Source: Prosthecomicrobium pneumaticum (GTDB taxonomy: Bacteria > Pseudomonadota > Alphaproteobacteria > Rhizobiales > Kaistiaceae). From it: a DNA stretch of 64,000 bases. The position numbers and the translations under genes were made by a program. The notes beneath the pieces are model-generated. The model was not told where the DNA came from. It ran no database searches and saw only the letters and a program-made list of their open reading frames with translations. The DNA is taken from the NCBI RefSeq assembly GCF_014199915.1, contig NZ_JACHOO010000001.1:734328-798327 (forward strand). Reading direction: 5' to 3'. Positions 53,197-63,944 of the stretch are shown one piece after another (position 1 is the first letter of the stretch; every line of letters begins with the position of its first letter).

Positions 53197-54165
53197 ATGA
53201 AGCTGCATTCTGCCCTTAAGGCAATCGGCATAAGCGTCGGTCTGGCTGTACTCGCGCCTCAGTTCGCTGGGGCCGCATCGCCCTGCAAGACGTTGGCCAG
53301 CGGGACGTTTGCAGGGGAGGACGTACTGAAGCTTCGTGCCGAAGGCCGCGGCGATGTCGATGCCTTCGCGGTCTTTCGCGCGCCGCTGGCGGTCAATACC
53401 GACGGGGCGCCTGTTTCCTATCATCCGCTTGATCCGAAAGGCGAACGGCTGGCCATAAACCGGATCGACAATGGCATAGCGATCTGGCTCCGTTCGGCCC
53501 CAAAAACGAGATTGCGGGGCAAGGAGTTCTTCGATGTCTACGAGCAATGGCGGGAGGCGGGATTCCCGAAGAGTCTGAACGAGACGTATGCCATAGGTTG
53601 GGAAAGCGTGCTGGCGCCGGATCCGGACAGCGGGGGAGCCTGCATCTTCAAGAGTGGCAAGTACAAAGGCTATTTCGGCTCGATGACGAAGCTTACGAAT
53701 GGCCGCAAGCCCTCGGATAGTGGCGAGTGCCTTATCGACGAGCATCTTGACCAACGCTACATACCGGCAATCGTCCTGCGTGGCGAAGACAATCCACTTC
53801 GCAACTATGGAGCAGGCGTTGGCGATCTTGTGATTGCCATCAATCCGCGCAGCAATATCGGCGTGCCGGCGATCATTGGTGACTATGGTGATGGTCATCG
53901 GATCGGCGAGGGGTCCGTGGCGCTGAACATGGCGCTTCTCGGACAAGCCAGCCAGCCCAAAAATTACAAGGACGCCAAGGCGCTGGATACCGGAAAGCTC
54001 GACATTGTTGTCGCCATACTGCCGGGAAGCGTCAATTATAGACAGATGCGTCCCTATACGGCGGATAATATCGAGAAACGCGTTGGGGGCTGGCTCGAGA
54101 ACCATGGCTACGGCACGCTGGCCGACTTCGCCAAGCTCGCAACGGCCTGTTCCGAGGGGCTCTAG
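53197..54165 (+). CDS. Secreted GH75-like (fungal-type chitosanase) domain protein
   Basis: The 322-residue protein has a Sec signal peptide (cleavage near F-A-G-A-A, residue 26). The mature domain resembles glycoside hydrolase family 75, first known from fungal chitosanases. The likely core is Y-H-P-L-D...I-N-R-I-D-N-G-I-A-I-W, then a G-D-Y-G-D-G-H-R-I-G-E-G-S-V-A-L-N segment near residue 230 with the conserved acidic and glutamate residues. The substrate could be chitosan or another amino-sugar polymer. It lies in the acquired island next to a secreted protease, which fits interaction with other microbes or hosts. Confidence 0.6.
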   Translation: MKLHSALKAIGISVGLAVLAPQFAGAASPCKTLASGTFAGEDVLKLRAEGRGDVDAFAVFRAPLAVNTDGAPVSYHPLDPKGERLAINRIDNGIAIWLRSAPKTRLRGKEFFDVYEQWREAGFPKSLNETYAIGWESVLAPDPDSGGACIFKSGKYKGYFGSMTKLTNGRKPSDSGECLIDEHLDQRYIPAIVLRGEDNPLRNYGAGVGDLVIAINPRSNIGVPAIIGDYGDGHRIGEGSVALNMALLGQASQPKNYKDAKALDTGKLDIVVAILPGSVNYRQMRPYTADNIEKRVGGWLENHGYGTLADFAKLATACSEGL

Positions 54166-54552
54166 CTGTGGTGGGGCCGGGTCGCTCCTGCTGCATTCAG
54201 CTCCGACACTCAGCTGATCACCGTGGCGTCGGAGCCCCCGCATAAGAAGGCGCGATCTGTTGGATCTTCGCTTCGGTGGGTAGGGTTATGTAGCCGCTCG
54301 CCGGGAAGCTGGCGCCGGTAGGCAACGACTGTGGCCTGTTCCCCAATCGAGAGCGCCAGCGGCCGGCTCCGGCCGGCGGGGTTGTCCTTTTCAGCGATCT
54401 CCGCTCGTCCGCTCCGGCGGGGTGGTCTCGGCGAATCCGTCCTCTATCGAGGGTGCCGGCGGCCGGCGCTTGCAGCCGGTCGATCGATCGGCCGGCGGCG
54501 GGTCCGTCCCGCGCGAAGTACCTCCACCACGCAATACCCTCTGGACCTTCCC
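54166..54552. other. Intergenic region at the island's right edge
   Basis: About 390 bases carry no convincing gene. GC rises back to the genome average here. No att-like repeat or tRNA was found at the junction. Confidence 0.4.
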
Positions 54553-55131
54553 ATGAACCGCTTCGTCATTCTCTCCGGCTGTTCCGGCGGCGGCAAGTCG
54601 ACGCTCATCGAGGCGTTGCGGCGGCGCGGGCACCGCGTCGTCGAGGAGCCGGGCCGGCGCATCATCGCCGCCGAGCGGGCGCGCGGCGGGCGGGCGCTGC
54701 CCTGGGTCGATCTCGCCGCCTTTCTCGACCGGGCGATCGCGATGGCGCTCGCCGACCGCGCCGCCGCGGCCGCCGGAACGGGCCTCGTCTTCTTCGACCG
54801 GGGGCTCGTCGACGCGCTCGTCGCGCGCGCCCATTGCGCCGGCGAGACCGCCTTCGCGGCGGAGGGCGCCGGGGCTGCGCGCGGCGGCTCCGGGGAATGG
54901 GCGGCGCTCGCCCGCGCCCATCCGTCGAACCGTGCCGTCTTCTTCGTCCCCCCCTGGCCCGGGATCTTCCGGACCGACGGCGACCGGCGCCACGGCCTCG
55001 CCGAGGCGGTCGCCGAATATGACCGGCTCGCGGCCGCCTATCCGGCGCTCGGCCACACCCTCCACGTCCTGCCGAAGGTTCCCGTCGAGACCCGCGCCGA
55101 CCACGTCCTCGCCATCCTCGGCGCGGGCTAG
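54553..55131 (+). CDS. AAA family NTPase (AAA_28 type)
   Basis: The 192-residue P-loop protein has Walker [11 protein letters not shown] at residues 8-17 and a following [10 protein letters not shown] segment. It also has [10 protein letters not shown] (Walker B-like, about residue 78) typical of the AAA_28/NadR-like NTPase group. These are small predicted kinases or ATPases of unknown substrate. It is upstream of recA in the same orientation but separated by the LexA-controlled promoter. Confidence 0.72.
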   Translation: MNRFVILSGCSGGGKSTLIEALRRRGHRVVEEPGRRIIAAERARGGRALPWVDLAAFLDRAIAMALADRAAAAAGTGLVFFDRGLVDALVARAHCAGETAFAAEGAGAARGGSGEWAALARAHPSNRAVFFVPPWPGIFRTDGDRRHGLAEAVAEYDRLAAAYPALGHTLHVLPKVPVETRADHVLAILGAG

Positions 55132-55222
55132 GCGGCGGGGGAGCGGAGGCCGGCCACGGGCGACCCTCGTCGTGCCGCGCCGCCCTGCTCCACTCCGGTC
55201 CAAGACGCCGGCAAGGCGGTGG

Positions 55223-55237
55223 GAACAAAATTCGAAC
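55223..55237 (+). promoter_or_regulatory. LexA (SOS) box upstream of recA
   Basis: GAAC-AAAATTC-GAAC is a perfect alphaproteobacterial LexA site (direct GAAC repeat with 7-base spacer), 118 bases upstream of the recA start. Confidence 0.72.
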
Positions 55238-55280
55238 ACCCGGCGAATCCTTATTTTTCTCCAATCGGTTGAGTATGCTC

Positions 55281-55309
55281 TTGCGCGAGAGAACAAAACG
55301 TGCACAATG
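55281..55309 (+). promoter_or_regulatory. Probable recA promoter with a second, imperfect LexA box
   Basis: TTGCGC (55281-55286) and ACAATG (55304-55309) are 17 bases apart. GAAC-AAAACGT-GCAC (55291-55305), one mismatch from the LexA consensus, lies between them. Confidence 0.45.
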
Positions 55310-55354
55310 AGAACATTGTTCGGGGCAGAGCGGTATGAAATAAGGAGGTCGACG

Positions 55355-56431
<1,077 letters not shown>

Positions 56432-56432
56432 G

Positions 56433-56450
56433 CGCGCGTCCGGACGCGCG
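56433..56450 (+). terminator. Perfect palindrome right after recA
   Basis: CGCGCGTCCGGACGCGCG gives a 7-base-pair stem with a CCGG loop, beginning two bases after the stop codon. There is no T-tract, so it is more likely a 3'-end stabiliser or pause site than an intrinsic terminator. Confidence 0.4.
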
Positions 56451-56732
56451 CGAACGGCGCGTCCGCTCGGCGGCTGATCCCGAGCCGATCGCGGCTGCCC
56501 GCCGGGTCTGAGGCTCCGGACCGGTCGGCCGGACCGGGGGGGGGGTGTTCGGGCGGCCTTTCTTCCTTTGCGGCGGCTGTGACGTTTCCGCCTGAAGGAT
56601 GCTTGCCCGCGCGAGGTTTCTGGACAGCCTCGCGGGCTGCGGATACAAGGCGGCACACAGTCTCCGAAGGGTGGGAATGCGCGCCCGGAGCCGGAGGAGG
56701 CGTCTCCCTAGCGAGTGTTCAGGCGGTTTTCC
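56451..56732. other. recA-alaS spacer with a ten-base G tract
   Basis: The spacer holds no gene. A run of ten G at 56536-56545 stands about 190 bases upstream of alaS; such runs can slip. AGGCGG before 56733 is the likely ribosome binding site of alaS. Confidence 0.5.
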
Positions 56733-59390
56733 ATGGCGAGCGTCAACGACATCCGGTCGGCCTTCCTTTCCTACTTCGCGAAGAACGGCCACGAGATCGT
56801 CGCGTCGAGCCCGCTCGTGCCGCGCAATGATCCCACCCTGATGTTCGCCAATTCCGGCATGGTCCAGTTCAAGGACTATTTCACCGGCCGGTCGATCCCA
56901 CCCCAGCCGCGGGCGACCACGGCGCAGAAATGCGTCCGGGCCGGGGGCAAGCACAATGATCTCGACAACGTGGGATATACAGCGCGGCACCACACTTTCT
57001 TCGAGATGCTCGGCAATTTCTCCTTCGGCGACTATTTCAAGGAGCAGGCGATCGAGCACGCCTGGACCCTCGTCACCCGCGAGTTCGGCTTGTCGAAGGA
57101 CCGGCTGCTCGTCACCGTCTATGTCGACGATCACGACGCGCACGCGCTTTGGAAGAAGATCGCCGGCCTGCCGGACGACCGGATCATCCGGATCGCCACC
57201 TCCGACAATTTCTGGCAGATGGGCGACACCGGTCCTTGCGGCCCGTGCTCCGAGATCTTCTACGATCATGGACCCGACATCTGGGGTGGACCGCCCGGCA
57301 GCCCGGAACAGGATGGCGATCGCTTCATCGAGATCTGGAATCTCGTCTTCATGCAGTACGAGCAGCGTGGGCCGGGTGACCGTGTGGCGCTGCCGAAGCC
57401 CTCGATCGACACCGGAATGGGCATCGAGCGGGTCGCCGCCGTGTTGCAGGGCGTGCACGACAATTACGACATCGACCTGTTCCAGACGCTCATCCGTGCT
57501 TCGGTCGAACTCACCAAGGTTTCCGCGGAGGGTGAGCGGCGGGCGAGCCACCGGGTGATCGCCGATCATCTGCGTGCCTCGAGCTTCCTCGTCGCGGACG
57601 GCGTGCTGCCTTCGAACGAAGGACGCGGCTATGTCGTGCGCCGCATCATGCGCCGCGCCATGCGCCACGCCCACCTCCTCGGGGCGTCCGAGCCGCTGCT
57701 CCACCGGCTCGTGCCGGTGCTCGTTCGCGAGATGGGCCAGGCCTATCCCGAACTCGTCCGCGCCGAGGCGCTGATCACCGAGACACTCCGGCTCGAGGAA
57801 ATCCGCTTCCGCCGGACCCTCGCCCGCGGTCTCGGTCTGCTCGAGGAGGCGTCCTCCGACCTTTCCGCCGGCGGCATGCTGTCCGGCGAGACCGCGTTCC
57901 GGCTCTACGATACCTATGGCTTCCCGCTCGACTTGACGCAGGATGCGCTGCGCGCCCGCGGCATCGGCGTTGATCTCTCCGGCTTTGACGATGCGATGCA
58001 GCGCCAGAAGGCGGAGGCGCGCGCCGCCTGGGCCGGGTCGGGCGAGGCGGCGACCGAGGCGGTCTGGTTCGGCCTGCGCGACCGGCTCGGCGCGACCGAG
58101 TTCCTCGGCTACGAGACCGAGAGCGCGGAAGGGTCGGTGCTGGCGCTGGTGCGGGACGGGGCGGAGATCGTTTCGGCCTCGGAAGGCGAGGCTGTCGCGG
58201 TCGTCGTCAACCAGACCCCCTTCTATGGCGAGTCGGGCGGCCAGGTCGGCGATGCCGGCCGGATCGAGACCGATGCCGGGGCGGTGGTCGAGATCGAAGA
58301 CACGCAGAAGCGCGCCGATGGTCTCTTCGTCCATTTGGGTTCCGTCGTCCGCGGCACGATCGCCCGCGGCGAGGCTGTCCGCCTTACCGTCGACCATGCC
58401 CGCCGCGGCTCGATCCGTGCCAACCATTCCGCCACCCATCTCCTGCACGCGGCACTCCGCGCCGTGCTCGGCGAGCATGTCGCGCAGAAGGGCTCCCTCG
58501 TTGCACCGGAACGGTTGCGCTTCGACTTCTCGCATCCGAAGCCGATCGGCGACGACGAAATCGCCGCGGTCGAGGAAATCACCAACGGCGTCGTCCTGCA
58601 GGACGCCCCCGTCGTCACCCGCCTGATGGACCGCGACGAGGCGGTCCGCTCGGGTGCGATGGCGCTGTTCGGAGAGAAATATGGCGAGGAGGTCCGCGTC
58701 GTCTCGATGGGGGCCCGCAATGGCCGGCCTTATTCGGTCGAGCTCTGCGGCGGCACCCATGTCGGGCGTACCGGAGAGATCGGGCTGGTCACCGTCGTCG
58801 CCGAGACCGCGGTCGCCGCGGGGGTGCGCCGGGTCGAGGCGTTGACTGGACATGCCGCACGGCGCCATCTCGAGGCGCAGGAGCGTCGCCTGAAAGCGGT
58901 CGCGGGCCTCTTGAAGGTTCGGCCGGACGAGGCGGCCGAGCGCGTCGAGAGCCTCGTCGAGGATCGCCGGCGGCTGGAGCGGGAACTCGCCGAGGCGCGA
59001 CGGAAGCTCGCGCTCGGCGGAGGTGAGGCGGCGGGTGCGGCGGGCGGCGGTGAGATCCGCGAGATCGGCGGTGCGCGGTTCCTCGGGCGGGTGCTGAAGG
59101 GCATTCCGGCGCGCGATCTGAAGGGCCTCGTCGACGAGGCGAAGAAGCAGATCGGCTCGGGCGTCGTCTCCTTCGTGGCGGTCGACGAGGACAACAAGGC
59201 GAGCCTCGTCGTCGGCGTCACGCAGGACCGGCTGGCGGTGGTCGACGCCGTCACCCTCGTCCGTGCGGGCGCGGAAGTGCTCGGTGGCAAAGGCGGCGGC
59301 GGTCGGCCGGACATGGCGCAAGCCGGCGGCCCGGACGGGGCGAAGGCGGAGGCCGCGATCGCCGCGATCGCCGCGGCGCTGTCGGAGTGA
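56733..59390 (+). CDS. alaS: Alanyl-tRNA synthetase
   Basis: The 885-residue class II synthetase charges tRNA-Ala. The N-terminal catalytic domain begins with [10 protein letters not shown] and includes [19 protein letters not shown]. The editing domain has the zinc motif H-S-A-T-H-L-L-H with C-G-G-T-H further on, and the C-terminal part has the glycine-rich C-Ala end. Length fits the bacterial family. ATG 56733 is the only start agreeing with the conserved N-terminus. Confidence 0.97.
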   Translation: MASVNDIRSAFLSYFAKNGHEIVASSPLVPRNDPTLMFANSGMVQFKDYFTGRSIPPQPRATTAQKCVRAGGKHNDLDNVGYTARHHTFFEMLGNFSFGDYFKEQAIEHAWTLVTREFGLSKDRLLVTVYVDDHDAHALWKKIAGLPDDRIIRIATSDNFWQMGDTGPCGPCSEIFYDHGPDIWGGPPGSPEQDGDRFIEIWNLVFMQYEQRGPGDRVALPKPSIDTGMGIERVAAVLQGVHDNYDIDLFQTLIRASVELTKVSAEGERRASHRVIADHLRASSFLVADGVLPSNEGRGYVVRRIMRRAMRHAHLLGASEPLLHRLVPVLVREMGQAYPELVRAEALITETLRLEEIRFRRTLARGLGLLEEASSDLSAGGMLSGETAFRLYDTYGFPLDLTQDALRARGIGVDLSGFDDAMQRQKAEARAAWAGSGEAATEAVWFGLRDRLGATEFLGYETESAEGSVLALVRDGAEIVSASEGEAVAVVVNQTPFYGESGGQVGDAGRIETDAGAVVEIEDTQKRADGLFVHLGSVVRGTIARGEAVRLTVDHARRGSIRANHSATHLLHAALRAVLGEHVAQKGSLVAPERLRFDFSHPKPIGDDEIAAVEEITNGVVLQDAPVVTRLMDRDEAVRSGAMALFGEKYGEEVRVVSMGARNGRPYSVELCGGTHVGRTGEIGLVTVVAETAVAAGVRRVEALTGHAARRHLEAQERRLKAVAGLLKVRPDEAAERVESLVEDRRRLERELAEARRKLALGGGEAAGAAGGGEIREIGGARFLGRVLKGIPARDLKGLVDEAKKQIGSGVVSFVAVDEDNKASLVVGVTQDRLAVVDAVTLVRAGAEVLGGKGGGGRPDMAQAGGPDGAKAEAAIAAIAAALSE

Positions 59391-59496
59391 GGGAAGCGCC
59401 GCGGAGCGGTTCTTCCGCGGCGATCGGGTCATCATCTCGACAAGAGGCGGGCCGATACGGTCGGCCCAGAGGCGGCGTGAGCGCCGGGGGGCCGGG

Positions 59497-61224
59497 ATGC
59501 TCGAAGGTGGCGGCGGCAAGGATCTGCTGATCTTCCTCGTCACCGCGGGCATCGTCGCGCCGCTGTTCAGCCGGCTGCGCTTCGGCGTCGTGCTCGGCTT
59601 TCTGCTCGCCGGCATGGTGCTCGGCCCGGGTGGGCTGGGCAGCCTCGCGCCGCTTTTCCCACCGCTGCACTACGTCACCATCGGCAGCACGCATTCGCTC
59701 GAGGCGCTCGGCGATCTCGGCGTCATCGTGCTCCTCTTCACGATCGGGCTCGATCTGTCCTTCTCGCGCGTTGTCGCGATGCGGTCGATCGTGCTGCGGG
59801 CCGGCGGCACCGAGGTCGTGCTCGCCGCCGCCGCCGTCGCGGCGGCGAGTCTCGCCTTCGGCCTGCCCGCCGAGGTGTCGATCGTGCTCGGCATGGCGCT
59901 CGCGCTCTCCTCCACCGCCATCGTGGTGCAGACGCTCGTCGAAGGCCGCCGGCTCGCGACCGAGACGGGCCGTACGACGCTCGGTATTCTCCTCCTGCAG
60001 GACCTCGCGGTGGTGCCCTTCGTCATCGTCGTCGGCATTCTGGGCGCGAGCGACCGCGATCCGACGCTGCTCGTCGCTCAGGGCCTGGCGCTCGCCGTGC
60101 TGGTCGTCGGGCTGCTCGTCGTCGTCGGCCGCTATGTGATGCGGCCGCTGATGGGCTTCGCGGCGGCGACGGGGAACCGGACGCTCACCCTCGCGCTCGC
60201 GCTCCTGCTCCTCGTGGGGACGGCCGAACTCACCGATCTCGTCGGCCTCTCCGATGCGCTCGGGGCCTTTCTTGCCGGCCTGCTTCTCGCCGAAACGCAG
60301 TATCGCCATCAGCTCGAGGTGGACATCGAACCCTTCAAGGATCTGCTTCTCGGCGTGTTCTTCCTGTGGGTCGGCGTGACGATCGACCTCACTTTCGTGC
60401 TGCGCGCCTTTCCGCTGGTGCTCGGCTGCGTGCTCGCCATGCTGGCGCTCAAGATGGTCGTCGCCTGGATCTCCTGCCGCGTCGCCATCCGGGCGGCGCC
60501 CGCGGTGGCGGTCGAGGCGGCCTTCCTGCTCGCCGGGGCGGGCGAGTTCGCCTTCGTGCTCCTCACGCTCGCCCGGCGCGACGGGGTGATCGACGCGTCC
60601 CTCGCCCAGCTCGCCACGGCGACGGCTGCGCTCTCGATGATCGCGACGCCGCTCGTCGCGCCGCTCGGCCGGCGTCTGGCGGAGCGGCTCGAGGCGCGGC
60701 GGGCAGCGGACCGCCATGCCCCGGCCGACGGTGGCGAGGCTTTCGCCGATCACGTGCTGATCGGCGGCTTCGGCCGTTTCGGCGCGGCGGTCGCGGCAAT
60801 CCTCGATGCCGAGGAGGTGCCGTGGGTGGCGCTCGATCGCGATGCGGGCCGCGTCGAGCGCGCGCGTGCGGCCGGCCGGCCGGTCTATTTCGGCGATGCG
60901 AGCCAGGGTGAGATGCTCGCCCGGCTCGGCGCGGCGCGGGCGCGGGCCTTCGTCGTCACGCCCGATCAGCCCGAGGCGGCCGAGCGCATGGTGCGGGCGA
61001 TCGCCGCCGTGCGCCCCGATGCGGTGATCCATGCCCGCGCCCGGGATCGCGACCATGCGCTGCGGCTCGCTGCCGGCGGCGCGAGCGACGTCGTGCAGGA
61101 GGCGCTCGAGAGCAGCTTCCGCATCGCCGGCCACCTGCTCGAGGAGATCGGATTTCCGGAAGATGCGGTCGAGCGGCGGATCGGCGAGGCGCGGCGTGCC
61201 GCGGAGGAGACGGCGATCAGTTGA
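59497..61224 (+). CDS. Monovalent cation:proton antiporter of the Kef type (CPA2)
   Basis: The 575-residue protein has an N-terminal membrane domain of about 12 helices (residues 1-390), with the ion-exchange motif L-S-S-T-A-I-V-V-Q-T-L and L-L-L-Q-D-L-A-V-V-P. A cytoplasmic TrkA-N/RCK Rossmann domain follows (G-G-F-G-R-F-G, about residue 425). This is the KefB/KefC and CPA2 layout for potassium or sodium/proton exchange, gated by nucleotides or glutathione adducts. ATG 59497 follows a G-rich Shine-Dalgarno. The 3' end overlaps a convergent SDR by eight bases. Confidence 0.88.
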   Translation: MLEGGGGKDLLIFLVTAGIVAPLFSRLRFGVVLGFLLAGMVLGPGGLGSLAPLFPPLHYVTIGSTHSLEALGDLGVIVLLFTIGLDLSFSRVVAMRSIVLRAGGTEVVLAAAAVAAASLAFGLPAEVSIVLGMALALSSTAIVVQTLVEGRRLATETGRTTLGILLLQDLAVVPFVIVVGILGASDRDPTLLVAQGLALAVLVVGLLVVVGRYVMRPLMGFAAATGNRTLTLALALLLLVGTAELTDLVGLSDALGAFLAGLLLAETQYRHQLEVDIEPFKDLLLGVFFLWVGVTIDLTFVLRAFPLVLGCVLAMLALKMVVAWISCRVAIRAAPAVAVEAAFLLAGAGEFAFVLLTLARRDGVIDASLAQLATATAALSMIATPLVAPLGRRLAERLEARRAADRHAPADGGEAFADHVLIGGFGRFGAAVAAILDAEEVPWVALDRDAGRVERARAAGRPVYFGDASQGEMLARLGAARARAFVVTPDQPEAAERMVRAIAAVRPDAVIHARARDRDHALRLAAGGASDVVQEALESSFRIAGHLLEEIGFPEDAVERRIGEARRAAEETAIS

Positions 61225-61942
61225 TCAGGAAACCGCCATCGATCGGGATGGTGGTGCCGTTCACCATCGCCGCCCGGTCGGACAGGAGATAGGCGACCAC
61301 CTCGGCCACCTCGCGCGGCTCGACGAAGCGGCCGAGCGGGATGCGGCCGAGCATCGGACCGGATTTCGCCGGGTCACTCCAGGCCTTCACGGCCATCGGC
61401 GTCAGCGTGACGATCGGGTTGACCGCGTTGACGCGGATGCCCTGCCGGCCGAGTTCGTTCGCCATCACCATGGTGAGCGAATCGAGCGCGCCCTTCGAGG
61501 CGCAATAGGCGGCATGGTCGGCGAAGCCGATCGAGGAGGAGATCGACGAGACGTTGACGATCGCCCCGGCAATGCCGCGGGCGATCATGCTCTTCGCCGT
61601 CTCCTGCGCGACGACGAGGGCCGCCTTGCAGTTGACGGCCATCAGCGTGTCGAAGGCCTCCTCGGTCACATCGAGGAAGGACTGCAGATGCGTCGTGCCG
61701 GCATTGTTGACGAGGAGGTCGACCGGCTGCGCGGCGCGCGCCGCGGCCCGTGTCGCCGCCATGTCGGCGAGGTCGCAGGCGATCGTCTCGCAGCCATGCG
61801 TCGCGGCGAGCGCATCGAGATCGGCGGCGCTGCGCGACAGCGCGACGACGCGGGCGCCGCGCTCCACGAGAAGCTCGACGATCGCCCGGCCTATTCCCTT
61901 GCCCGCACCGGTGACGAGCACACGCTTGCCCGAAAACTCCAT
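61217..61942 (-). CDS. Short-chain dehydrogenase, xylulose-reductase-like
   Basis: The 241-residue SDR has T-G-A-G-K-G-I-G at the N-terminus, N-N-A-G-T-T near residue 83, Y-C-A-S-K with catalytic tyrosine near 150, and a C-terminal G-G-F-L-I-N. Overall it resembles the L-xylulose reductase/carbonyl reductase group (DCXR). Substrate assignment is tentative. It stands alone, convergent with the Kef-type antiporter. Confidence 0.82.
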   Translation of the reverse strand: MEFSGKRVLVTGAGKGIGRAIVELLVERGARVVALSRSAADLDALAATHGCETIACDLADMAATRAAARAAQPVDLLVNNAGTTHLQSFLDVTEEAFDTLMAVNCKAALVVAQETAKSMIARGIAGAIVNVSSISSSIGFADHAAYCASKGALDSLTMVMANELGRQGIRVNAVNPIVTLTPMAVKAWSDPAKSGPMLGRIPLGRFVEPREVAEVVAYLLSDRAAMVNGTTIPIDGGFLIN

Positions 61943-62278
61943 GCCATTCCTCCTCCCGTCCGCCGGCCGACGGCCGCCCCACCGTTCTTAGAGCGTTTCG
62001 CACTGATGCGGAATCCGGATACGGACCCGATGGCGGCCCGGACCGGACGGCCCGGCGTCATGGCTGCGCGAGCCGGGGGGACACCGCAGCGGGCCGTGCG
62101 AGGGTCGAGGGCGTGGCGGCCGACCTGCGGCGTGCGGAGATCGAGCTTCGGAAAGGCGAAGGGGCGCGTTCCCCCCTCGCGGTCCCTGAGACCGGCCGTT
62201 CAGGCCTCGTCACCCGCCCGGCGGCGGGTGTTGCCGAGCCGGACGGGAGCGGGCGGGGTACGGAACCTCGAGGCACGG
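61943..62278. other. Intergenic region between SDR and tRNA-Leu
   Basis: About 335 bases contain the SDR promoter region. No other feature was recognised. Confidence 0.4.
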
Positions 62279-62365
62279 TGGTGCGGGCGGTCGGACTCGA
62301 ACCGACATATCCGTGAGGACGGCGGATTTTGAGTCCGCTGCGTCTACCAATTCCGCCACGCCCGC
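62279..62365 (-). tRNA. tRNA-Leu (anticodon CAA)
   Basis: The 87-base cloverleaf on the minus strand has acceptor stem GCGGGCG/CGCCCGC, D-loop with AATTGGTAGA, anticodon loop CTCAAAA giving CAA (62329-62331), a long class II variable arm as expected for leucine, T-loop TTCGAGT, discriminator A and an encoded CCA. It reads UUG codons. Confidence 0.96.
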
Positions 62366-62452
62366 GGGACCGGGCGATGCCTCGCGCCGGCCGCACACCC
62401 ATACGATACCTCGCCGGCGAACGCCAGACGGCGCGGCCGCGGCCGGTGGCGC

Positions 62453-62911
62453 TCAGCGGCGTTTCCGCTTCGCGCCCCGCGTCGCGACGTTGAGCGCGAC
62501 GGCCGCCCGGATGAGGGCCTTCAGCGCTTCGGCGTCGATCGCGTCTCCGGCGTGGAGGTCGATCGCCCGGCGGACATTGCCTTCGAGGCTCGCATTGAAG
62601 AGGCCGGAGGGGTCGGCGAGCTCCGCCCCCTTCGCGAAGGTGAGCTTGACCGCGGACCGGTAGGTCTCGCCCGTGCAGAGAATGCCGTCGTGTTCCCAGA
62701 CGGGCACGCCGCGCCATTCGACGGTCTCGACCACGTCCGGATCGGCCTCGCGGATCAGCGCGCGGACGCGGGCGAGGGTGGCGCCGCGCCAGTCGCCGAG
62801 CGCCGCGATCCGCGCGTCGATCCGTTCGCCGGCGGACATCCCCGTGTCGGGCGCCGCCGCGCCGGATGCCGCATCCGGCGCCCCGGCCGCGGGGCTGTCC
62901 TTCGTCGTCAC
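62453..62911 (-). CDS. DUF1801 domain protein (second of pair)
   Basis: The 152-residue small protein has the DUF1801 pattern: A-L-I-R-E-A-D-P-D-V-V-E-T-V-E-W-R-G-V-P-V-W near residue 70 and a C-terminal lysine/arginine-rich tail. The GTG start at 62911 has GAGGG six bases before it. It follows its paralogue by 10 bases in the same operon. DUF1801 proteins are small YdhG-like folds of unknown function. Confidence 0.68.
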   Translation of the reverse strand: MTTKDSPAAGAPDAASGAAAPDTGMSAGERIDARIAALGDWRGATLARVRALIREADPDVVETVEWRGVPVWEHDGILCTGETYRSAVKLTFAKGAELADPSGLFNASLEGNVRRAIDLHAGDAIDAEALKALIRAAVALNVATRGAKRKRR

Positions 62912-62921
62912 GGAGCGGCCC

Positions 62922-63383
62922 TCACATCCGCTCGCCGGGCAGGCGGCTCGCCTGCCCGACCCAGTCGACGAACTGCGCCTCGTCGAGCGCGTCGGTTTCG
63001 CGAATGTGGAGATAGCGCACCGTCGCCTGTTTGGAGGCGACCGGTGGCGGCGGATCGAGCGCCGCACCGCGAAAGAACGCCACCTTCACATAGCGGGCGA
63101 AGACGTGGATGCCGAGGAACCATGCATCGCGCTCCGTGCCATAGAGCGGCGAGTTCCACTTGACCGCCTTTTCGACGCCGGGCACCGCCTCCGCGATCAG
63201 CGCGTCGAGCCGGCGGATGACGGCGCTCTTCCAGCCGGGCGCGGCGGCGATATAGGCCGCCACCGGCGCATCGCCATAGCCCTTGGCGATCTGCGGGTTG
63301 CCGCCCGACAGGAGCACCGGTTCGCCCGCCGGGCCATCCACGGGGGCGCCCGCCCCCTGCTCGTCCCGCTTCGCCTTCGCCAC
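62922..63383 (-). CDS. DUF1801 domain protein (first of pair)
   Basis: The 153-residue paralogue of the next gene contains L-D-A-L-I-A-E-A-V-P-G-V-E-K-A-V-K-W-N-S-P-L-Y-G and a V-K-V-A-F-F-R-G-A strand, both DUF1801 hallmarks. The GTG start at 63383 is suggested by GGGAGGAG upstream; a start at 63422 is possible. The pair looks like a tandem duplication that has since diverged. Confidence 0.68.
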   Translation of the reverse strand: MAKAKRDEQGAGAPVDGPAGEPVLLSGGNPQIAKGYGDAPVAAYIAAAPGWKSAVIRRLDALIAEAVPGVEKAVKWNSPLYGTERDAWFLGIHVFARYVKVAFFRGAALDPPPPVASKQATVRYLHIRETDALDEAQFVDWVGQASRLPGERM

Positions 63384-63526
63384 AAGCGTCTCCTCCCGCT
63401 CGGCCGAGCCTAACCGCCTCATCGCCGCGCGTCATCCCCGCCGGCCTCTCCGAGGGAGGTGCGGGGGGTTGATCGCGCCGCGTCCTCGTCCATGCTGGCC
63501 CGCAGGAGACAGAAAGAGGCGAGCGC

Positions 63527-63811
63527 ATGACCGGACCCTTCCGCGAAAATGTCGAGGACGAGCGTTTCGAGCTCGAGGTCGAGGGCCATGTCGCCTTCAT
63601 CGCCTATCGGATCGTGCACGGCGAGATGGTGCTCGTCCACACCGAGGTGCCGGAGGCGCTCGGCGGCCGCGGCGTCGGCGCCGATCTGGCGCGGCGCACC
63701 TTCGCCCTGCTCCGCTCGACGGGCCGCAAGGCGCTCGTCACCTGCCCCTATCTCGTCGCCTGGCTCGGCAAGCACCCCGAGGACCGCGACGTCGGCACGC
63801 CCCTCGAATGA
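63527..63811 (+). CDS. Small GNAT-like N-acetyltransferase
   Basis: The 94-residue protein of the short GNAT group (YjdJ-like) has a core I-V-H-G-E-M-V-L-V-H-T-E-V-P and the acetyl-CoA loop G-G-R-G-V-G-A-D-L-A-R. It ends L-V-T-C-P-Y-L-V-A-W-L-G-K-H-P-E. Small members often acetylate unknown cytosolic targets. ATG 63527 follows AAAGAGGC. Confidence 0.8.
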   Translation: MTGPFRENVEDERFELEVEGHVAFIAYRIVHGEMVLVHTEVPEALGGRGVGADLARRTFALLRSTGRKALVTCPYLVAWLGKHPEDRDVGTPLE

Positions 63812-63827
63812 GCGGGTCCTCCGGCTG

Positions 63828-63861
63828 AAAAAAAGAGCCCGCGCCGGGGGGCGGCGCGGGC
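63828..63861 (-). terminator. Intrinsic terminator of the gene entering from the right edge
   Basis: On the minus strand a 9-base-pair GC stem (63837-63861, 7-base loop) is followed by a T-rich run (63834-63828). It sits about 80 bases past the stop codon of the partial minus-strand gene. Confidence 0.8.
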
Positions 63862-63944
63862 AGGTGGCGAAGATGCCGGCTCGAGGCCGGTCTCGTTTCC
63901 GGCGAGGCGGGTCGGGCCGCGCGGGCGGCCGCGTGGGAGGGGGC

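Noticed and set aside
55311-55321. GAACATTGTTC palindrome near recA as an additional SOS box
   Set aside because: Has a 3-base spacer unlike both the alphaproteobacterial and Gram-positive LexA consensus; probably chance.
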